A stretch of 64,000 nt of DNA from Maritalea sp051251695 (GCF_051251695.1 NZ_JBPOEU010000020.1:1-64000), one strand, 5' to 3'. Positions 16,601 to 25,276 are shown, counted from the stretch's first letter. The notes: generated from the letters alone by a model not told the origin. Made by a program: numbers and translations.

Positions 16601-18208
16601 ATGAATTTTATGGAGTTTGAAACCGAGCAGAAGCTGCGCGGTGGCTATTATACTCCTGACGATTTAGCCCGGTTTTTGGCACGTTGGGTATCGCCAAATG
16701 CAGGCTCACGTATACTTGAGCCAAGTTGCGGCGATGGTGCATTCCTTTCTGCAATTGCAACGCAACACCGGTCGGCAACAGTAACCGCATTTGAATTGTC
16801 TCCAGAGGAAGCCCAAAAAGCCAATTCTCGTGCTCTTCAATCAGGCCTAACAGATTGCACGGTGCATCAAGAGGACTTTCTTGGCTGGGCTTTAGAAGCA
16901 AAAGGAGCTCAGTTTGATGCAATTCTTGGCAATCCTCCATTCATTCGTTACCAGTATTTACCTGCCAAGTTTCAACAAAACGCAGAACAAATCTTCAATA
17001 GACTAGATTGCAAGTTTACTAAGCACACAAATGCGTGGGTGCCATTCGTACTGGCGTCTCTTGATCTATTACGTCCCGGTGGGCGGCTCGCCATGGTCGT
17101 ACCGTCAGAAATAGTCCACGTCATGCACGCACAGTCATTGCGCACCTATCTTGGCGAGCAATGCCGACGTATAGTGATTGTCGACCCGCAAGAAATTTGG
17201 TTTGAAGGCACACTGCAAGGAGCAGTGTTGCTCATGGCAGAAAAAAAGAAAACCCCAACATCACACGGCGAAGGACTTGGTATTCAGCGTGTTGCCGGCC
17301 GAGCATTCTTGAATAAAGACCCAGAAGTGATGTTCAACACGCCTCAAGCAATTAATGGCAGGACCGTACAAGGCAAGTGGACGCGTGCGCTCGTTCCACC
17401 AGCAACACTGGAAATCTTGGATAAAGTTGAGGCAAGCAACGACTTCTGTCGCTTCAATGAGGCTGCAAAGGTAGATGTCGGCATTGTCACTGGTGCAAAC
17501 AAGTTTTTCCTTGTCACCGACGATGTTGTTCAACGATATGGGCTGCAAAAGTGGGCGCATCCGATGTTCGGTAGAAGCGACCATTGCCCGGGCGTAATAT
17601 ACGATGGCGAGCAGCACACGCGCAACGCTGCCTCTGGCAAACCGACCAACTTCCTATGGCTGGACAGCTCAGTTGAGGACAGTGTGGAAGGACGCGAATA
17701 CATACAGTCTGGCGAAAACGAAAACTTTCATAAACGATACAAGTGTCGCATACGCAAACCTTGGTACACAGTACCTTCTGTTCATGCCACGGAAGTTGGG
17801 ATGTTAAAGCGAAGTCACGATACACCACGACTGATCCATAACCGCATAGGGGCCTATACAACCGATACCGCCTATCGCATCCGAGCGCTACGTGGCACAG
17901 CACAGAGTTTAGTTTACGGTTTCTTCAACAGCCTTACAGCCCTCAGTGCGGAATTGGAAGGACGGCACTACGGCGGCGGCGTGCTGGAACTAGTGCCATC
18001 AGAAATTGAAAAACTGTTGCTTCCAAAGCCGGAAGGTATAGTGCCAGACATTGAACGACTTGATAGGATGGTTCGCGGGGGCACAGTAGCAGACACACTT
18101 GAAGTTCAGTCTGAGCATGTATTGAACGCTCTTTCAAAGGCAGAACAGATGGACTTACTTGCGTCGTGGAGCAGTTTACGCGACAGACGGCACCGACTGC
18201 CCGCCTAA
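16601..18208 (+). CDS. N6-adenine DNA methyltransferase of a type II-like restriction system (535 aa)
   Basis: Motif I (SAM binding) is ILEPSCGDGAFL and the catalytic motif IV is NPPFIRYQY, the gamma-type order found in TaqI/Eco57I-like N6-adenine methyltransferases. Motif X-like residues lie near the start (GGYYTPDDLARFLARW). The C-terminal half, about 280-535, would be the target-recognition part. The enzyme methylates adenine in the recognition site and so protects self DNA. It converges with a PLD-type nuclease gene: the two stop codons overlap by 4 bp (18205-18208). Together they form the cargo at the tRNA-proximal end of the element. Confidence 0.88.
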   Translation: MNFMEFETEQKLRGGYYTPDDLARFLARWVSPNAGSRILEPSCGDGAFLSAIATQHRSATVTAFELSPEEAQKANSRALQSGLTDCTVHQEDFLGWALEAKGAQFDAILGNPPFIRYQYLPAKFQQNAEQIFNRLDCKFTKHTNAWVPFVLASLDLLRPGGRLAMVVPSEIVHVMHAQSLRTYLGEQCRRIVIVDPQEIWFEGTLQGAVLLMAEKKKTPTSHGEGLGIQRVAGRAFLNKDPEVMFNTPQAINGRTVQGKWTRALVPPATLEILDKVEASNDFCRFNEAAKVDVGIVTGANKFFLVTDDVVQRYGLQKWAHPMFGRSDHCPGVIYDGEQHTRNAASGKPTNFLWLDSSVEDSVEGREYIQSGENENFHKRYKCRIRKPWYTVPSVHATEVGMLKRSHDTPRLIHNRIGAYTTDTAYRIRALRGTAQSLVYGFFNSLTALSAELEGRHYGGGVLELVPSEIEKLLLPKPEGIVPDIERLDRMVRGGTVADTLEVQSEHVLNALSKAEQMDLLASWSSLRDRRHRLPA

Positions 18209-19335
18209 TCTATTTCTAGCGTAAAACGGGATGGGACTTCTGTCTCGCGATATAGCTTCATTACCCTACCAAGTAAATCCTCATGCGCGACTAGCCCTCG
18301 AGAATCACCCCAGTGAAGGCTCGTCATGCTATTGCGCTGTACGTAAGCGACTGTGTCCGTTCTTGTATTATGAGACAGTTGCAGCCAGTGTTCGCCGTAA
18401 TTCACACCTTTTATGATCAAACATATTTTTGCCTCGGCCCTTTCAAGATGAGATCTTGCAGGCAATGGGTCTGCGGTCCAGACCAACGCCTCGAACACAT
18501 TATCGCGAAAGTAATGTCGCTGGTCGATGCCTTGCCAGCCCCCTACTCCCAACAACATCGAGCCGGTGGGGTTGGTGTTAGCACCAGTAGGAATATTCAA
18601 ATGACGGCGTGTCAAACCGTTGCTTTCCCAAACTTGTTCTGCTCTCTCGCGTATCACTTCGACAGTTTGGATCACCGGAGGTGCTGCTGGACGCGACACG
18701 CGCACAGGCGCCGTATGTAAGTCCATTGTAGGCACATTATCTAGCGCGCGGTCAGAGGAGCTTCCGACAAACTCAGGTAGACGTTTTTTTTGCTCGTCGA
18801 TCAAGCGACCTGCTCGTTGCAAGTCAGCAAGCTGGGCAGCGTCCAAGGCGCGGATAACATTCTCAGGGTAATCCACAATCATTGCCGCCAACTTATTTTC
18901 TAACTCATCGATAAACGCTCCATCTACTTTCGGGTCCATCTCTTGTAACACGCTAGCTTCGATATTCGTTCGCAAGCCTCCCATGGTCAGGTTTGCACTT
19001 CCAAGTAGCAAATTTGCTTGAACGGACGAGCGGGCGTAATAGAGTTTTGGGTGAAAAATGCGCTGCCTAGTACCAGTATCGATCATGTAAGTTTCACAAC
19101 CTATATCCAACGCCTTCTGGATAGATTGAACTGTGGTTACACCATTCCGAATACCAACAAAAATACGTGTGCGAGGAGCAATGCGGCTCAGTGAATCTTC
19201 AAGTAGCGATAAGCCGGCAGCTGTCATAAATGCCGTGCTGATAATCGCGACTTCCAAGTCTGGCAATCTTAGGACATCTTGTGCTGGTGTAAGGTGGTCT
19301 TCTTCACTTACCGCCTGTAGAATAAAATTTCTCAT
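18205..19335 (-). CDS. PLD-family restriction endonuclease, NgoFVII-like (376 aa)
   Basis: I start at ATG 19335 (MRNFILQAVSEE). Upstream codons to 19410 encode a hydrophobic stretch unlikely in a nuclease. Residues 40-140 form a phospholipase D-type nuclease domain: FHPKLYYARS gives the His-x-Lys, and LLLGSANLTMGG gives the following Ser-Ala-Asn strand. A single HxK motif implies a dimer, as in BfiI and NgoFVII. The C-terminal 150 residues look like a recognition domain (TGSMLLGVGG, KICLIIKGVNYGEHWLQ). It faces the adenine methyltransferase and should cut its unmodified target. Metal-independent cleavage is expected for this fold. Confidence 0.75.
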   Translation of the reverse strand: MRNFILQAVSEEDHLTPAQDVLRLPDLEVAIISTAFMTAAGLSLLEDSLSRIAPRTRIFVGIRNGVTTVQSIQKALDIGCETYMIDTGTRQRIFHPKLYYARSSVQANLLLGSANLTMGGLRTNIEASVLQEMDPKVDGAFIDELENKLAAMIVDYPENVIRALDAAQLADLQRAGRLIDEQKKRLPEFVGSSSDRALDNVPTMDLHTAPVRVSRPAAPPVIQTVEVIRERAEQVWESNGLTRRHLNIPTGANTNPTGSMLLGVGGWQGIDQRHYFRDNVFEALVWTADPLPARSHLERAEAKICLIIKGVNYGEHWLQLSHNTRTDTVAYVQRNSMTSLHWGDSRGLVAHEDLLGRVMKLYRETEVPSRFTLEID

Positions 19336-19546
19336 AAACAACTCAAAAATTATAACTATTAAGAACATAGTTGTAACGCTACTCGAAGTCCAGAATGCGC
19401 CTATCAGCAAAAAAGCAAATTAATTATCCAAATGCTTGAAGATGAGAGCCAACTCTCAATTAGTGCCACCTATTTGCATCCAACCTCACCTACAAAAAAC
19501 CCAAACGCCACCCAAGGCAATCCACGCGCAAACACGCAAAGGCGCG

Positions 19547-19627
19547 CTCGCACCTAACAACCTGCAATGTATATGAGATTATTGGTAGCGGGAGAGGGAC
19601 TTGAACCCCCGACACGCGGATTATGAT
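19547..19627. repeat. right attachment repeat within and beside tRNA-Met
   Basis: Bases 19583-19627 equal 4557-4601 exactly. The adjacent 22-mer at 19547-19568 equals 4522-4543, with a 14- versus 13-bp variable stretch between. Integration here keeps the tRNA whole. Confidence 0.9.
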
Positions 19628-19659
19628 TCCGCTGCTCTAACCAGCTGAGCTACCCCGCC
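19583..19659 (-). tRNA. tRNA-Met(CAT), elongator type
   Basis: On the minus strand this 77-nt gene reads GGCGGGGTAGCTC at the start, has an anticodon loop ATCATAA with anticodon CAT, a T arm GGGGGTTCAAGTCCC and an encoded CCA end. Acceptor bases pair (GGCGGGG with CTCCCGCTA-side CCCGCT). The elongator form is likely. An isoleucine tRNA with lysidine-modified CAT cannot be fully excluded by eye. Its 3' 45 bases are duplicated at 4557-4601, so it is the integration target of the element to its left. Confidence 0.93.
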
Positions 19660-19896
19660 ACGGGGTGCAATGATCCATTTGAACCAAAGCTTGGTCAACC
19701 AAATCGCTATAACGATTGGATTGTTCGTGCGCGATATAATGCGGGGGAGCAAATCTTGTCAAGCAAAACTACCAAACAGAACGTCCCTTCTCCCCAAGGA
19801 CATGAAAATATTAAGCTTCCCAACAAATTATTGATCTTTTTCTGGCCGCAAAGTCATGTATTATTGCACCAAATTTCGGCGGCAAAGGGACGAACA

Positions 19897-20559
19897 ATGA
19901 AAAAACCAATCTTGATCGCGGCAATGACCGCAATGGTTCTTAGTGGGTGTAGCCCCACTTGGCTTAACAATGACAGCGGAAATCTACGTAACTCCGTTAA
20001 AGGTGGCGCTGCAGGCGCTGCAGCTGGCGCACTTGCCGGTCTAGTTTATGCGGGCGTAGCAAACAAAGACGCACGTAGCTCGGCTCTTATCGGCGCGGGT
20101 CTTGGTGCCCTCACCGGTGCTGGCGTTGGCATTTACATGGACAAGCAGGAAGAAGAACTGCGCGCAGGGCTTGCAGATTCTGGGGTTACAGTTACTCGTC
20201 AGGGCGACAATATTGTGCTTAACATGCCATCCAACATCACGTTTGGCGTAAATCAAGACCAAGTACAACCTCAGTTCCACAGAGTGCTAACATCGGTTGC
20301 GACTGTTTTGCAGCGCTATCCGAAAACGCTCGTGGACATTTATGGTCACACAGATTCTTCCGGTTCTAGTCAGTACAATATGGACTTGTCGAACCGTCGG
20401 GCACTGTCAGTCGCCAACTATGTTTCAGGTGTCGGCGTTGACCCAAGACGGGTCTATGTTACCGGATATGGCGAAACTCGCCCAATCGCATCCAACTCAA
20501 CAGAAGCTGGCAAAGCGGCGAACCGTCGTGTTGAAATACAAATCGCGCCACTAACTTAA
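19897..20559 (+). CDS. OmpA-family lipoprotein with glycine-zipper (YiaD-like), 220 aa
   Basis: I start at ATG 19897, preceded by AAAGGGA. The product begins with a lipoprotein signal peptide whose lipobox is LSGC. Residues 38-90 are Gly/Ala-rich and form a glycine-zipper (GGAAGAAAGALAGLVYAG and GAGLGALTGAGVGIYMD), likely membrane-embedded. Residues 110-218 are the OmpA C-terminal domain that binds peptidoglycan, with DIYGHTDSSG and the closing NRRVEI. The protein would link the outer membrane to the wall. It is the first clearly chromosomal gene right of the tRNA. Confidence 0.9.
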   Translation: MKKPILIAAMTAMVLSGCSPTWLNNDSGNLRNSVKGGAAGAAAGALAGLVYAGVANKDARSSALIGAGLGALTGAGVGIYMDKQEEELRAGLADSGVTVTRQGDNIVLNMPSNITFGVNQDQVQPQFHRVLTSVATVLQRYPKTLVDIYGHTDSSGSSQYNMDLSNRRALSVANYVSGVGVDPRRVYVTGYGETRPIASNSTEAGKAANRRVEIQIAPLT

Positions 20560-20590
20560 TCCGCGATATTGATAGCTATGGCTCAACAAA

Positions 20591-20627
20591 AAGGCCGCCT
20601 TGTCATTGAACAAGGCGGCCTTTTTTA
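20591..20627. terminator. bidirectional terminator between OmpA-like gene and pyrD
   Basis: AAGGCCGCCTTGT (20591-20603) pairs with ACAAGGCGGCCTT (20610-20622) around a 6-nt loop. It is flanked by AAAAA on the left and TTTTTT on the right, so it can serve both converging genes. Confidence 0.92.
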
Positions 20628-20645
20628 TTCGACACTCACTTGACG

Positions 20646-21761
20646 CTAAATATGCGCTTTGCCGGTCGCCCAGCCTTCAACATCCGTTGATGTTAATTCA
20701 GACACGTTCTTCAAACGGTCCTGCCTCACTTTTTGCGCCATCCCATCTTTGATATCACGCAACATTTCCATGCCGCCAAAAACCAGCGCGCTATAGAGCT
20801 GTATTGCGTTTGCCCCGGCTGCAAATTTGGCAATCGCTGATTTGGCATTGTGGACACCCCCAACGCCGATGATGGGCATATCATTGCCAACACGCATTCG
20901 CATTTGGGCCAACCTTTGGGTTGAGAAATTAAACAGTGGCTTACCACTCAAACCCCCTGCCTCATCCACATGCTCAGAACCCGCGATTTGTTCGCGGCCT
21001 AATGTGGTGTTGGAAATGATCAACCCATCAAGGTCAACGCTTTTGATAACCCCAACAATCTCATCCATCTGTTTTTCATCAAGATCAGGCGCAAGCTTTA
21101 AAAAGACCGGTACCCGAACCGATGCTTGCGCGCGGGCGTGTAGCGCTTCGCCCAACAACCGTTTAAGCGCCTCACCGGACTGCAAGTCACGTAAACCAGG
21201 CGTGTTCGGTGAAGAAATATTCACTGTAAGATAATCAGCGACAGGCGCAAAAAGGCGCACACCTTCAACATAGTCAGCAACAAAGTCTGAACTGTCTTTG
21301 TTAGCACCAACATTTACACCAATTGTTGAACCTACTTGCTTCTTATTTGTTAGCCGGTCATAGGCCGCTGCATGGCCCTCATTATTGAACCCCATGCGGT
21401 TGATCACGCCTTGCTTCTCTGGCACACGAAACAGCCGGGGCTTGGCATTACCCTCTTGTGCCCGTGGGGTAAGCGTTCCCACTTCAGCAAAGCCAAAACC
21501 GATATCGCAAAGTTGGTTTGGCACTTCTGCGTTTTTATCAAAACCAGCCGCCATGCCAATTGGGTTTTTAAGCGTTAGGCCAGCAATTTCTGTTTCAAAG
21601 AAACTTGGATCCGCCAACTCTTCTGGTGCTACAGCACCAAGCTTTATCGCGTTGATCGTCAATCGGTGGGCTATTTCTGGGTCAAGCTTAAGCAACGCCT
21701 CCCGGCTAAGGTTTTGCACCATGGGTTGGCTTAGTAGCCGCGAAATATGGGAAAATACCAT
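20646..21761 (-). CDS. pyrD: dihydroorotate dehydrogenase (quinone), class 2
   Basis: This 371-aa enzyme oxidises dihydroorotate to orotate at the inner membrane, passing electrons to quinone, in pyrimidine synthesis. Class 2 features are the N-terminal membrane-association helices (about 1-45), the FMN-barrel segments NPIGMAAGFDKNAE and GTLTPRAQEGN, the catalytic-Ser region TVNISSPNTPGLRDLQ, and LIISNTT and GVGGVHNAKSA for the phosphate of FMN. Its start codon overlaps the stop of the DUF952 gene upstream, so the two are one operon. Confidence 0.97.
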   Translation of the reverse strand: MVFSHISRLLSQPMVQNLSREALLKLDPEIAHRLTINAIKLGAVAPEELADPSFFETEIAGLTLKNPIGMAAGFDKNAEVPNQLCDIGFGFAEVGTLTPRAQEGNAKPRLFRVPEKQGVINRMGFNNEGHAAAYDRLTNKKQVGSTIGVNVGANKDSSDFVADYVEGVRLFAPVADYLTVNISSPNTPGLRDLQSGEALKRLLGEALHARAQASVRVPVFLKLAPDLDEKQMDEIVGVIKSVDLDGLIISNTTLGREQIAGSEHVDEAGGLSGKPLFNFSTQRLAQMRMRVGNDMPIIGVGGVHNAKSAIAKFAAGANAIQLYSALVFGGMEMLRDIKDGMAQKVRQDRLKNVSELTSTDVEGWATGKAHI

Positions 21762-22099
21762 TATAGCCCCTCCGGCAACACAAACACGCCATCTGCGTCA
21801 GTTTTCAATTCATGCTCTGCAACAATCGCATCAAGTGACAAATCAGCGTAAAGATGCGGGAACAGGGAGCCACCTCGTGACTTTTCCCACTTTACATCCG
21901 TTCCGATCTTATCTGTTTCAACGCTAAGCAACACCAGATCGGTTTGACCAGCAAAGTGCAAACTCAAAGTCTTGGCAAGTTGATCAGAAGTCGAAAAATG
22001 GATATACCCATCCGTGATATCAATTGATTCGCCGGTGAAAACGCCATTCGCTTTGGCGGCTTGCCAATGCGTTAAAGAACAAACTTTGTAAATCTTCAT
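21761..22099 (-). CDS. DUF952 family protein (112 aa)
   Basis: I start at ATG 22099 (MKIYKVCSL). Residues match DUF952: TGESIDITDGYIHFSTSDQL, then DLVLLSVETDKIG and LFPHLYADLSLDAIV. The fold is thought to be related to ADP-ribosyltransferase-like proteins, but no activity is established. It overlaps pyrD at a TAATG junction and is co-transcribed with it, an arrangement often seen in alphaproteobacteria. Confidence 0.85.
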   Translation of the reverse strand: MKIYKVCSLTHWQAAKANGVFTGESIDITDGYIHFSTSDQLAKTLSLHFAGQTDLVLLSVETDKIGTDVKWEKSRGGSLFPHLYADLSLDAIVAEHELKTDADGVFVLPEGL

Positions 22100-22241
22100 G
22101 ATCAACCACAATTTTACCCAATAATTGCTTGGGGCTTAGGGCTATTTGCATAAATGTGCAAGGAAAAGCGGCCAATTTTGGCTTTGTTGCTTTACATTCG
22201 TGTTAAGGAAAGTTAACAACGATTAGTAGGATTTTTGTCCT

Positions 22242-22280
22242 TTTGGCCAGAAACTATTCCTGTGTATGATATGGAACACA
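22242..22280 (+). promoter_or_regulatory. promoter and possible autoregulatory operator of the S24 repressor
   Basis: TATGAT (22265-22270) lies 17 bp after a weak -35-like TTTGGC (22242-22247). TGTGT (22261-22265) and ACACA (22276-22280) form a small dyad over the -10 and start. The expected +1 lies only a few bases before ATG 22282, so the message may be almost leaderless. Confidence 0.4.
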
Positions 22281-22281
22281 T

Positions 22282-22917
22282 ATGATTACCCATCGCGCAA
22301 TTTGGTCTGCCATTGATACGCTGGCACAGCGTCGGGGCCTCTCTGTGTCTGGCCTTGCCCGACTTGCGGGGCTTGATCCAACAGCGTTTAATCCATCCAA
22401 ACGTGTTTCAAAAGATGGGCGAGAACGTTGGCCTTCAACTGAAAGCATTGCCAAAACACTGGGTTCCGTCAATGAAAGCATGGATCAATTTTTAGCCGGA
22501 GGTGGCGTTTATGAACAAGCTGATGCCCACAAAGCAGCCGTACCACTTCTAGGGTTTGCCCAAGCTGGTGCTGGTGGTTTTTTTGACAGTGGTGGATTTC
22601 CTGCCGGGCAAGGCTGGGACGAGGTAAGTATTCCTGTTGGCCCAAACTCCAGCACATATGCATTGGAAGTAAGCGGCGAAAGCATGTTGCCGCTTTATCG
22701 GGATGGCGATGTGATTATCGTTTCACCGGACGAGCAAATTCGTCGAGGTGATCGAGTTGTTGTGCGCACATTAGATGGCGAAGTGATGGCCAAAATTCTA
22801 CATCGCCAGACCGCAAACACTGTTGAGCTACATTCGCTGAACCCTGAGCATCCGCCCCGCAGCCTTTCGGCTAAAGAAATCGACTGGATCGCCCGTATCT
22901 TGTGGGCCAGCCAATAA
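22282..22917 (+). CDS. HTH/S24-peptidase repressor (LexA/CI-like), 211 aa
   Basis: Residues 1-75 hold a helix-turn-helix (LSVSGLARLAGLDPTAFNPS). Residues 90-205 hold an S24 self-cleaving peptidase domain: a cleavage-site-like AlaGly (FAQAGAGG), the catalytic Ser in VSGESMLPLY, and the Lys in GEVMAKIL. Such proteins repress phage or stress genes until self-cleavage. This type, with a SKRVSKDGRERWPSTES linker, is widespread in alphaproteobacterial chromosomes. No phage genes are adjacent. It is followed by a terminator. Confidence 0.88.
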   Translation: MITHRAIWSAIDTLAQRRGLSVSGLARLAGLDPTAFNPSKRVSKDGRERWPSTESIAKTLGSVNESMDQFLAGGGVYEQADAHKAAVPLLGFAQAGAGGFFDSGGFPAGQGWDEVSIPVGPNSSTYALEVSGESMLPLYRDGDVIIVSPDEQIRRGDRVVVRTLDGEVMAKILHRQTANTVELHSLNPEHPPRSLSAKEIDWIARILWASQ

Positions 22918-22932
22918 AATCTGGTAGCAAAA

Positions 22933-22963
22933 ACCCCACGTCTTCTCAGACGCAGGGTCTTTT
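22933..22963 (+). terminator. Rho-independent terminator after the S24 gene
   Basis: ACCC-CA-CGTCT (22933-22943) pairs with AGACG-CA-GGGT (22948-22958) apart from a 2x2 internal loop. TCTTTT follows. Confidence 0.65.
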
Positions 22964-22982
22964 ATAATTCATCGCTGTGGTC

Positions 22983-24590
22983 TTAGACAAACTTGCCATT
23001 CAGCGCCTCTTTGATCAGCTTTTTGGTTTCTTCCACCCCATAAAGGGCGATGAAAGACCCAAATCTTGGCCCTTGGTCCTGACCCAGCAACACCTGATAA
23101 AGCGCCTTGAACCAGTTTCGCAACGGGTCAAATTCGTGCTTTTTACCGATCTCAAACACAAAAGTCTGGATCGCATCCGCGTCGGTGCCATCGCTGATTT
23201 CATCCAAGCGTGATGCGAGTTCGCTCATGGCAGCCGCTTCCTGCTCGGTTGCCGCGCGGAACTTCTTTGTTGGCTTCACAAAATCCGCAAAATAGCGAAT
23301 GGCGTAACCAACCAATCGATCTAGTTCAGGATGCGTTTCCGGCGTTGCGTCCGGCGCATAACGAGAAATAAAGCCCCAAAGCACGCCACTGTCTTCTGCG
23401 TTTGCAGCAGATACCAAATTAAGCAACAACGCAAAACTGATCGGCAAATCATAGGCAAGTGGAAGCTCCCCACGGATATGGGTTGCTGGGTTTTCTAACA
23501 ATTCGGCTGACGTTTGCTTTTCCGCCGCGCGAGAAAACGCATAGAACTCATCAACGGCTTTCGGGATGACGTCAAAATAAAGCTTTTTGGCAGTCTTTGG
23601 TTTTTGGAACATGAACAGCGCCAAACTCTCCGGCGAAGCGTAAGTCAGCCAATCTTCCATCGACAAACCATTGCCTTTAGATTTTGAAATCTTTTGACCC
23701 GTTTCATCCAAGAACAATTCATAGCTCAAACTCTCTGGTGGTGTTCCACCCAGAACGCGCACAATACGCGACGACAGGCGAACGCTGTCGATAAGGTCTT
23801 TACCCGACATCTCGTAATCAATGCCAAGCGCATACCAACGCAGTGCCCAGTCGGCTTTCCACTGACATTTCACAGCACCGCCCGTCACGGATACAGTTAC
23901 TTCTTCGTCGGTTTCCGGGTCCAGATAAGTCACGGTGCCAGCATCCACATCCCGTGCAATCATCGGCACTTGCAGAACTTTGCCAGTACGTGGGCAAATT
24001 GGCAGAAATGGCGAGTATGTTTTTTGTCGCTCTTCGCCCAATGTTGGCAAAATGACTTTCATGACATCGTCATAAACTTCGAGCATGCGCAGCAGCGCTT
24101 TGTCTAAAACACCAGACGTATAATAATCTGTTGAACTCACGAATTCATATTCAAAGCCAAAGTCATCCAAGAACTTCTGCAAGCGCGCATTATTGTGATG
24201 TGCGAAACTTGGATATTCATCCGAAAACGGATCCGGCACCTTGGTCAAAGGCATACCAATATATTGTTCCAAATGCTCGCGATTTGGCACGTTGGCAGGT
24301 ACTTTACGAAACCCGTCCATATCATCCGAAAAGCAAATGATCTTCGTCGGAATTTTGTCTTCGGTTAGCAATCGAAATGCCATACGCACCATGGATGTAC
24401 GCGCAACCTCACCAAACGTGCCGATATGCGGCAAGCCAGACGGCCCGTACCCTGTTTGAAACAGCACCTCGTCCTTGGGCGATTTTTCCAACCGTTTGAC
24501 AATCTTCTTCGCTTCTTCAAATGGCCATGCACGCGCATTTGCGGCGTTTGCGAAAAACTCAGCGTCAAAGATCGTTGGGGTGTTTGCCAT
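22983..24590 (-). CDS. lysS: lysyl-tRNA synthetase, class I
   Basis: This 535-aa enzyme charges tRNA-Lys. It is the class I (archaeal-type) form: a HIGH-like HIGT in SGLPHIGTFGE and a KMSKS-like KISKSKGN flank a Rossmann catalytic core, and a C-terminal helical domain binds the anticodon. Most bacteria use class II LysRS. Alphaproteobacteria commonly carry this class I form, which supports the taxonomic call. The gene stands alone, converging with the S24 repressor gene. Confidence 0.96.
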   Translation of the reverse strand: MANTPTIFDAEFFANAANARAWPFEEAKKIVKRLEKSPKDEVLFQTGYGPSGLPHIGTFGEVARTSMVRMAFRLLTEDKIPTKIICFSDDMDGFRKVPANVPNREHLEQYIGMPLTKVPDPFSDEYPSFAHHNNARLQKFLDDFGFEYEFVSSTDYYTSGVLDKALLRMLEVYDDVMKVILPTLGEERQKTYSPFLPICPRTGKVLQVPMIARDVDAGTVTYLDPETDEEVTVSVTGGAVKCQWKADWALRWYALGIDYEMSGKDLIDSVRLSSRIVRVLGGTPPESLSYELFLDETGQKISKSKGNGLSMEDWLTYASPESLALFMFQKPKTAKKLYFDVIPKAVDEFYAFSRAAEKQTSAELLENPATHIRGELPLAYDLPISFALLLNLVSAANAEDSGVLWGFISRYAPDATPETHPELDRLVGYAIRYFADFVKPTKKFRAATEQEAAAMSELASRLDEISDGTDADAIQTFVFEIGKKHEFDPLRNWFKALYQVLLGQDQGPRFGSFIALYGVEETKKLIKEALNGKFV

Positions 24591-24829
24591 TTGGCTGCCC
24601 TTTGGTTGGAAAATGAAGTGTGTGATATGACCGCACCAGCACTAAAACGACTTTAGACCAGCGCTTGTGGCGATTTCGCACACCTTAGCAACATCGTCAA
24701 TGCTCTATGGGCAACCTTGTCAAAGCACAATGGGACGCCGCCAGTTCAAATAGTTCACTCGATGCCTTGTAATTGGTCATGAACACCCCTAGTTTTTGGC
24801 CAGAAAATTCGAACCAAATGAGGGCTCTC

Positions 24830-25237
24830 ATGTCACTTTCGCCTCAAGAAGCACTAGTTTACATTATGGTTGTTGTATCAGCAGCCGACCGTCGCATGTC
24901 AGACGAAGAATTGGGGCGCATTGGATCTGTTGTTCGCAACTTGCCAATCTTTAAAGAATTTTCCCAAGACGCACTGACATTTGTTTGCGGCCAATGCGCA
25001 GATATTTTGGACGATGATAATGGCATGAACAATGTGTTGGACATCATCGCAGAAACAGTGCCCGCAAAACTGCGCGACACGGCGTATGCAGTTGCCGTCG
25101 AAATCGCAGCGGCAGATCTTGACATTCGCCCCGAAGAAATCCGCATTTTGGAATTGCTGCGCGCGCGTCTGAAAATCAACAAACTGACATCAGCTGCCAT
25201 TGAACTTGGCGCTCAAGCACGTCACCGCACGGTTTAA
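24830..25237 (+). CDS. TerB-family protein (135 aa)
   Basis: I prefer ATG 24830, which has GAGGG 5 bases upstream, over ATG 24779 or 24818. The product is an all-helical TerB-like domain: EALVYIMVVVSAADRRMSDE and VEIAAADLDIRPEEIRILEL carry the paired acidic Asp/Glu clusters that bind metal in TerB. TerB-like proteins are cytoplasmic and linked to tellurite or membrane stress, though single-domain copies in alphaproteobacteria have no defined role. A terminator follows. Confidence 0.8.
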   Translation: MSLSPQEALVYIMVVVSAADRRMSDEELGRIGSVVRNLPIFKEFSQDALTFVCGQCADILDDDNGMNNVLDIIAETVPAKLRDTAYAVAVEIAAADLDIRPEEIRILELLRARLKINKLTSAAIELGAQARHRTV

Positions 25238-25242
25238 AACGC

Positions 25243-25276
25243 AACATGGGCAGCCGTTGGGCATGCCCATGTTTTT
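25243..25276 (+). terminator. Rho-independent terminator after terB-like gene
   Basis: AACATGGGCA (25243-25252) pairs with TGCCCATGTT (25264-25273) and is followed by TTT. Confidence 0.7.

Larger units (their letters stand above)
4557..19627. mobile_element. tRNA-Met-integrated element, about 15 kb, satellite/ICE-like with R-M cargo
   Basis: Two 45-bp direct repeats of the tRNA-Met 3' half bracket a block that holds a DUF4102/P4-type integrase, an AlpA-like regulator, a primase and a RepA-like helicase. It also holds a candidate origin, small HTH genes, a methyltransferase/nuclease pair and an envelope-related gene block. The combination of int, alpA and a primase-helicase module with a defence cargo resembles P4-like and PICI-type phage satellites. 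However, no capsid-size, terminase or packaging gene is visible, nor are conjugation genes. The integrase sits mid-element rather than beside an end, which suggests a composite structure. Confidence 0.8.

Noticed and set aside
19336..19410. N-terminal membrane helix of the PLD nuclease
   Set aside because: The upstream 25 codons give a hydrophobic stretch, but ATG 19335 fits the nuclease family start better and a membrane-anchored restriction enzyme is unlikely.
19756..19896. Longer OmpA-like protein starting at TTG 19756
   Set aside because: It would bury the lipoprotein signal peptide. AAAGGGA before ATG 19897 decides the start.
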